A DNA stretch of 64,000 nt from Collinsella sp. AK_207A. GTDB taxonomy: Bacteria > Actinomycetota > Coriobacteriia > Coriobacteriales > Coriobacteriaceae. Position numbers and translations under genes: made by a program. The stretch is taken from contig NZ_CABWID010000015.1 of NCBI RefSeq assembly GCF_902501965.1, forward strand, positions 1-64,000, read 5' to 3'. How positions within the stretch are numbered: the stretch's first letter is position 1; every line of letters begins with the position of its first letter. The notes under the pieces were generated by a model that ran no database searches, was not told the DNA's origin, and saw nothing but the letters and a program-made list of their open reading frames with translations. Positions 60,478-64,000 of the stretch are shown here, one piece after another.

Positions 60478-61367
60478 TAGACGGGCTTCCAGGCGATGAA
60501 TGCCCAGCGTACGATGCGGGTGTGGTCGAGCATGTAGCGGCCCTGCGGTTTGCCTTTGGGACCGGGTTCGCCGGCATGCGGGTTTGCCACCATGTGGGCC
60601 GCTAGGTACGCGCGCAGTTCGGGCAGGCGGTGCTCGTTGCCGTTCTCGAGCATGCGGGCAAAGTCGGCCACGGTCGCTTCGAGCGAATCGAACGTGTCGT
60701 GCCGGGGGCTCTCGATATAGGAAACCTCGGGCGCGGCGCCCATGCCAACCAAGATGTTGAAGGCGTAGACGAAGTCGCGGCTCTGGGTGACGGATGCCCC
60801 GATGGCGTCCATGATGTGCATGTCGTAGCGAGGGCTGGCGTTGAAGACGAGCGTGACGCAGCAGCGGCGCCGGGCAACATGATCAAGCTTGGCAAGCGCT
60901 GCGCCCAGATCCGCGGTTGCGATGGACCGGCTTGCAAAGGCCACATCTACGGATTTATCAGCAAGGCCTGCCGCCAACCAGTCATCGTCCCAGGCAAGCA
61001 ATTCAGGTTCAATCAGATCGGCAACGTCGTAGTACGCAGCCGCCTCATCCAGCGCATCGAGCATCGCCTGTGAGAAATCAGCTGCCACCACCCGATGCCC
61101 TGACCGCGTAAGCGGCACCGCAAGCGACCCGGCCCCGCACCCCATGTCGAGCACGCTCTCACCAGGCCGAACGTCCGCCAGCTTAAGGAAATCCCGCGCA
61201 TACGGCTGCGTCTCACGAGGACGAAAATGTCGAGCCCGCGCATTCCAGAAGTCCGGCGAATCCGGCGACCTCCGCGCCCGCTGCAACTTCTTCCACTCAT
61301 CGTTCCAGTCCGTCTCGAGCAACGTGGCCCGAACAGGCCCGTCACCCGTGCAGCCACAGTCACCCAC
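60477..61367 (-). CDS. SAM-dependent methyltransferase
   Basis: The 296-residue class I methyltransferase has motif I in VLDMGCGAGSLAVPLTRSG (about 75), VVAADFS (motif II) and LLAWDDDW with VDVAFASRS. A preceding segment, DSPDFWNARARHFRP, is seen in small-molecule methyltransferases of anaerobes, sometimes linked with tetrapyrrole or arsenic chemistry. Substrate is unknown. GTG 61367 lies 8 nt from GGAAAGG and is preferred to TTG 61388. It stops at the edge of repeat copy 2. Confidence 0.82.
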   Translation of the reverse strand: MGDCGCTGDGPVRATLLETDWNDEWKKLQRARRSPDSPDFWNARARHFRPRETQPYARDFLKLADVRPGESVLDMGCGAGSLAVPLTRSGHRVVAADFSQAMLDALDEAAAYYDVADLIEPELLAWDDDWLAAGLADKSVDVAFASRSIATADLGAALAKLDHVARRRCCVTLVFNASPRYDMHIMDAIGASVTQSRDFVYAFNILVGMGAAPEVSYIESPRHDTFDSLEATVADFARMLENGNEHRLPELRAYLAAHMVANPHAGEPGPKGKPQGRYMLDHTRIVRWAFIAWKPV

Positions 61368-61443
61368 GCGCTCAACCTTTCCTTCCAAACCACCACGCCG
61401 CCACGGCCGCGCCCCGCGCCGCAGCCAGCGAAGTTAACGTTTT

Positions 61444-61535
61444 GGCCGGAGGGCCGGGGTATATAGTCACGCGCGCAGTTCTGCAGCGAAGCGAAGCTGT
61501 TTGAGCACGGGACTATATACCCCGGCCCTCCGGCC
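61444..61535. repeat. Long perfect palindrome with 25-bp arms
   Basis: The arms 61444-61468 and 61511-61535 (GGCCGGAGGGCCGGGG ... and its complement) match perfectly over 25 bp around a 42-nt loop that itself can fold (CAGC-GAAGCGA-AGCTG). It lies between the methyltransferase (its promoter side) and the end of the DUF711 gene, so it may also terminate that gene. Confidence 0.85.
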
Positions 61536-61542
61536 CGGTACG

Positions 61543-62907
61543 CTAGTTCTTCAGGCTGTTGAGCGGCGCGGGGAAGCGGCCGCCGCGGTGCGCGAACACC
61601 GTGCCGGCGTGGGGGTTCACCCGCATGACGGGGGCTTTGCCAAAGAGGCCGCCCCACTCCACGGCATCGCCCTCGCCGCGACCGATGGCCGGAATGATGC
61701 GCACGGCCGTGGTCTTGTTGTTGATGACGCCGATGGCCATCTCGTCGGCGATGATGCCGGCGATGGCCTCCACGGAGGTGTCGCCCGGAACGGCGATCAT
61801 GTCCAGGCCCACGGAGCACACGCAGGTCATGGCCTCGAGCTTCTCGATGGAGAGCGCGCCCGCCTCGGCGGCCTCGATCATGCCGGCGTCCTCGGACACG
61901 GGGATGAACGCGCCGGAAAGCCCGCCCACCGAGGAGCTCGCCATGACGCCGCCCTTCTTGACGCAGTCGTTCAGCAGCGCGAGCGCCGCGGTGGTGCCGG
62001 GGCCGCCGCACTGGCCCACGCCGATGATCTCGAGGATCTTCGCCACGGAGTCGCCCACGGCCGGGGTGGGGGCGAGCGAGAGGTCCACGATGCCCTTCTC
62101 CACGCCCAAGCGCTTGGCGGCCTCGCGGCTCATGAGCTCGCCGGCGCGCGTGATCTTGAACGCGGTCTGCTTGATGCGCTCGGCAACTTCCATCATGTCG
62201 GCGGCCTCGGGTAGCTCCTCAAGGGCCGCGGCCATCACACCGGGGCCGGAAACGCCCACGTTGATGACGGCGTCCGCCTCGCCGGAGCCGTGCGTGGCGC
62301 CCGCCATGAAGGGCGAGTCCTCCACCATGTTGGCAAAGACCACGAACTTGCTCGCTCCCACGCACTCGCGGTCGGCCGTGAGCTCTGAGGCGCGGCGGAT
62401 GAGCTGGGCCGTGAGCAGCACGGCGTCCATGTTGATGCCGGCACGCAGGCTCGCCACGTTCACGCTCGAGCACACGCGGCTGGTGGTCGCCAGGGCCTCG
62501 GGGATGCAGGCCATGAGCCGGCGGTCGGCGTCGCCGATGCCCTTGTGGACGAGCGCGGAATAGCCGCCAAGGTAATCGATGCCGAGCGTCTCGGCCGCGC
62601 GGTCGAGCGCGTGTGCGAGCGGCACCAGGTCGGCGTCCGGACACGCGGCGGCGATCTGCGCTACGGGCGTTACCGACACGCGCTTGTTCACGATGGGAAT
62701 GCCGTATTCGCGCTCGAGGTCCTGCGCGGTGGAGACCAGGTGCTCGGCGGTCTTGGTCACGTGGTCGTACACCTTGGTACACATGCGGTCCAGGTTCTCG
62801 TCCGCGCAGCCCATGAGCGAGATACCCATGGTGATGGTGCGGATGTCTAGGTTGTGCTCGGAGACCATGCCCCGGGTCTCGGCGATTTCCTGCGGTGTGA
62901 TCGACAT
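61543..62907 (-). CDS. DUF711/UPF0210 (PFL-family) protein
   Basis: The 454-residue protein matches the UPF0210/DUF711 family: [20 protein letters not shown] near the start, [54 protein letters not shown], and [20 protein letters not shown]. It is sometimes labelled PFL-like, but it has no glycyl-radical loop. The usual neighbour, a small ACT-domain protein, is missing here. It starts at ATG 62907 behind GGAGCCTCC-like GGAGGC. Function is unknown. Confidence 0.92.
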   Translation of the reverse strand: MSITPQEIAETRGMVSEHNLDIRTITMGISLMGCADENLDRMCTKVYDHVTKTAEHLVSTAQDLEREYGIPIVNKRVSVTPVAQIAAACPDADLVPLAHALDRAAETLGIDYLGGYSALVHKGIGDADRRLMACIPEALATTSRVCSSVNVASLRAGINMDAVLLTAQLIRRASELTADRECVGASKFVVFANMVEDSPFMAGATHGSGEADAVINVGVSGPGVMAAALEELPEAADMMEVAERIKQTAFKITRAGELMSREAAKRLGVEKGIVDLSLAPTPAVGDSVAKILEIIGVGQCGGPGTTAALALLNDCVKKGGVMASSSVGGLSGAFIPVSEDAGMIEAAEAGALSIEKLEAMTCVCSVGLDMIAVPGDTSVEAIAGIIADEMAIGVINNKTTAVRIIPAIGRGEGDAVEWGGLFGKAPVMRVNPHAGTVFAHRGGRFPAPLNSLKN

Positions 62908-63112
62908 GGGAGGCTCCTGTTCCGCGATGTTCAGATGCGCTCATTCTACCGCCTGCGAGGGTCGGGTCCCAGTGCCGCGCCTTTATCGCATAACTCGGCT
63001 GCTGCGGCCATGACTTCGGTGCGCCGCCTTTTACGTAATTCCGGGGTGCCTCTGGGGCGCCGGGGTACTGCGGGGTATGATGGATAGACTCAAACGACCC
63101 CGGGAGCTTGGC

Positions 63113-63757
63113 ATGACCTCTCTGTTCATAACGCTCGAAGGCATCGACGGCTGCGGCAAGACCACGCAGGCGGCGCTCCTGGCCGATGCCCTCTCCCGCG
63201 CGGGCGTGGACGTGCTCTCGCTCCGCGAACCGGGCGGCGTCGCCATCTCCGAGAAGATCCGCGCCATCCTGCTCGACCCGGCCAACGCCGAGATGGGCGA
63301 CACCTGTGAGCTGCTCCTCTATGAGGCCGCCCGTGCCCAGCTGGTGCATCAGGTGATCGCGCCGGCGCTCGCCGCGGGCCGTACCGTGGTCTGCGACCGC
63401 TTCTACGATTCGACCACCGCCTACCAGGCGTATGCCGCGGGACTCGACCCGGCCCGTGTGGGCGCGGCCAACGAGCTGGCGGTCGATGGCTGCCATCCGG
63501 ACCTCACGCTCGTGTTCGAGCTCCCGGTTGAGGAGGCGGCTCGCCGCGCGGCCGTGCGGAACGGCTCCCCCGATCGCGTGGAGGCCAAGGGGCTTGCCTA
63601 CCAGCGACGCGTGGCCGAGGGCTTTCGCACCATCGCCGCCGCGGAACCAGGGCGCGTGCGCCTGATCGATGCCGCGGGTACCCCGGATGAGGTCTTTGCC
63701 CGCGTGCTCACCGTGCTGCGCGCGGCGGGCCTGCCCGCCGGTACCGTGGGGGAGTAG
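63113..63757 (+). CDS. tmk: Thymidylate kinase
   Basis: The 214-residue kinase phosphorylates dTMP to dTDP. P-loop: LEGIDGCGKTTQAALL (about 8-23); DRF/Y motif: VVCDRFYDSTTAYQAYA; a LID-like region with PDRVEAKGLAYQRRV. Start is ATG 63113 behind GGGAG at 6 nt; the ATG at 63077 would add residues with no similarity. It ends 2 nt before holB, the common tmk-holB pair of Gram-positives. Confidence 0.96.
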   Translation: MTSLFITLEGIDGCGKTTQAALLADALSRAGVDVLSLREPGGVAISEKIRAILLDPANAEMGDTCELLLYEAARAQLVHQVIAPALAAGRTVVCDRFYDSTTAYQAYAAGLDPARVGAANELAVDGCHPDLTLVFELPVEEAARRAAVRNGSPDRVEAKGLAYQRRVAEGFRTIAAAEPGRVRLIDAAGTPDEVFARVLTVLRAAGLPAGTVGE

Positions 63758-63759
63758 CC

Positions 63760-64000
63760 ATGGCTTCTTTGCTGGAACAGCTGGATACCCAGCCGCGGGT
63801 GCGCGACTTCCTCGCCCGCGCCGTCGCCCAGGGTCGCACGAGCCATGCCTATCTCTTCCTAGGCGCTCCCGGCTTCGGCAAGCTCGACGCCGCCTGGGCG
63901 CTCGCGCAGGCGCTGCTCTGCGACCATGGCGATGACGAGCCGCCGGTGCACGGCTGCGGCGCCTGCGACGCGTGCATCCGCGTGGCGCGCCATACGCACC
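63760..64000 (+). CDS. holB: DNA polymerase III delta' subunit (partial, N-terminus)
   Basis: The first 80 residues are in the window, cut by its right edge. SHAYLFLGAPGFGKLDAAWALAQALLC is the P-loop-like region, in which the GKT lysine site reads GKL, as expected for the ATPase-dead delta' subunit. The Cys set GCGACDACI starts the zinc module. The clamp loader delta' opens the beta clamp with delta and the tau/gamma subunits. It overlaps no gene and follows tmk by 2 nt. Confidence 0.93.
   Translation, partial: MASLLEQLDTQPRVRDFLARAVAQGRTSHAYLFLGAPGFGKLDAAWALAQALLCDHGDDEPPVHGCGACDACIRVARHTH

Overview
The window is about 64 kb of high-GC DNA that reads as a gut coriobacterium (Actinomycetota, class Coriobacteriia), most like Collinsella. 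That rests on codon bias, a single-chain duplicated EcfA, a compact Tad locus without a secretin, UlaA-type PTS genes, a DUF711/PFL protein and a T-box before pheST. The genus is inferred from gene style, not from a marker gene.

Left edge, 1-4050: lower-GC accessory DNA ending at the 3' end of a tRNA-Gln gene. It holds two IS481-type transposase pieces joined head-on, a BrnT/BrnA toxin-antitoxin pair, a thioredoxin-like lipoprotein split by a nine-A tract, a secreted DUF2599-like protein with a small membrane protein, a frameshifted island gene and poorly coding DNA. It looks like a decaying island beside a tRNA.

4051-26106, mostly core: tRNA-Gln, a peptidoglycan-binding protein, a polyprenyl diphosphate synthase, galE, a secreted coiled-coil/CHAP hydrolase, a riboflavin ECF transporter (FMN riboswitch, RibU-like S component, terminator, fused EcfA, EcfT), murB, an EamA exporter, a large M16C peptidase, a PTS locus (PRD regulator, EIIA, EIIB, UlaA-type EIIC, SIS isomerase), an M32 carboxypeptidase and two membrane proteins.

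26123-39082: a one-chain antitoxin/PIN protein with a palindromic promoter, a T-box leader and pheST, a phospholipase-C-like protein, a pair of near-perfect palindromes touching a PD-(D/E)XK-like nuclease gene, pyk, a Ca2+-type P-ATPase and rsgA.

39254-48721: a twelve-gene Tad/Flp pilus operon with overlapping or closely spaced genes: CpaB-like, TadZ, TadA, TadB, TadC, Flp pilin, a small membrane protein, a second pilin-like protein, two TadE-like proteins, a TadG-like protein and a DUF192 protein. tRNA-Phe follows.

48949-64000: a GH5-like protein lacking the usual acid/base motif, then housekeeping genes (rsmI, metG, a GGQ release-factor-like gene, a flavodoxin-fold reductase, an ArsC/Spx-like protein, rsmA, tatD, a D,D-carboxypeptidase, a VanR/VanS-like two-component system). 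Next come two inverted 101-bp structured repeats, a methyltransferase, a long perfect palindrome, a DUF711 protein, tmk and the start of holB.

The best leads for something undescribed are the palindrome/nuclease unit (31761-33021), the single-chain antitoxin-PIN protein (26275-26874), the paired 101-bp repeats (60146-60477) and the A9 frameshift gene (1067-1625).
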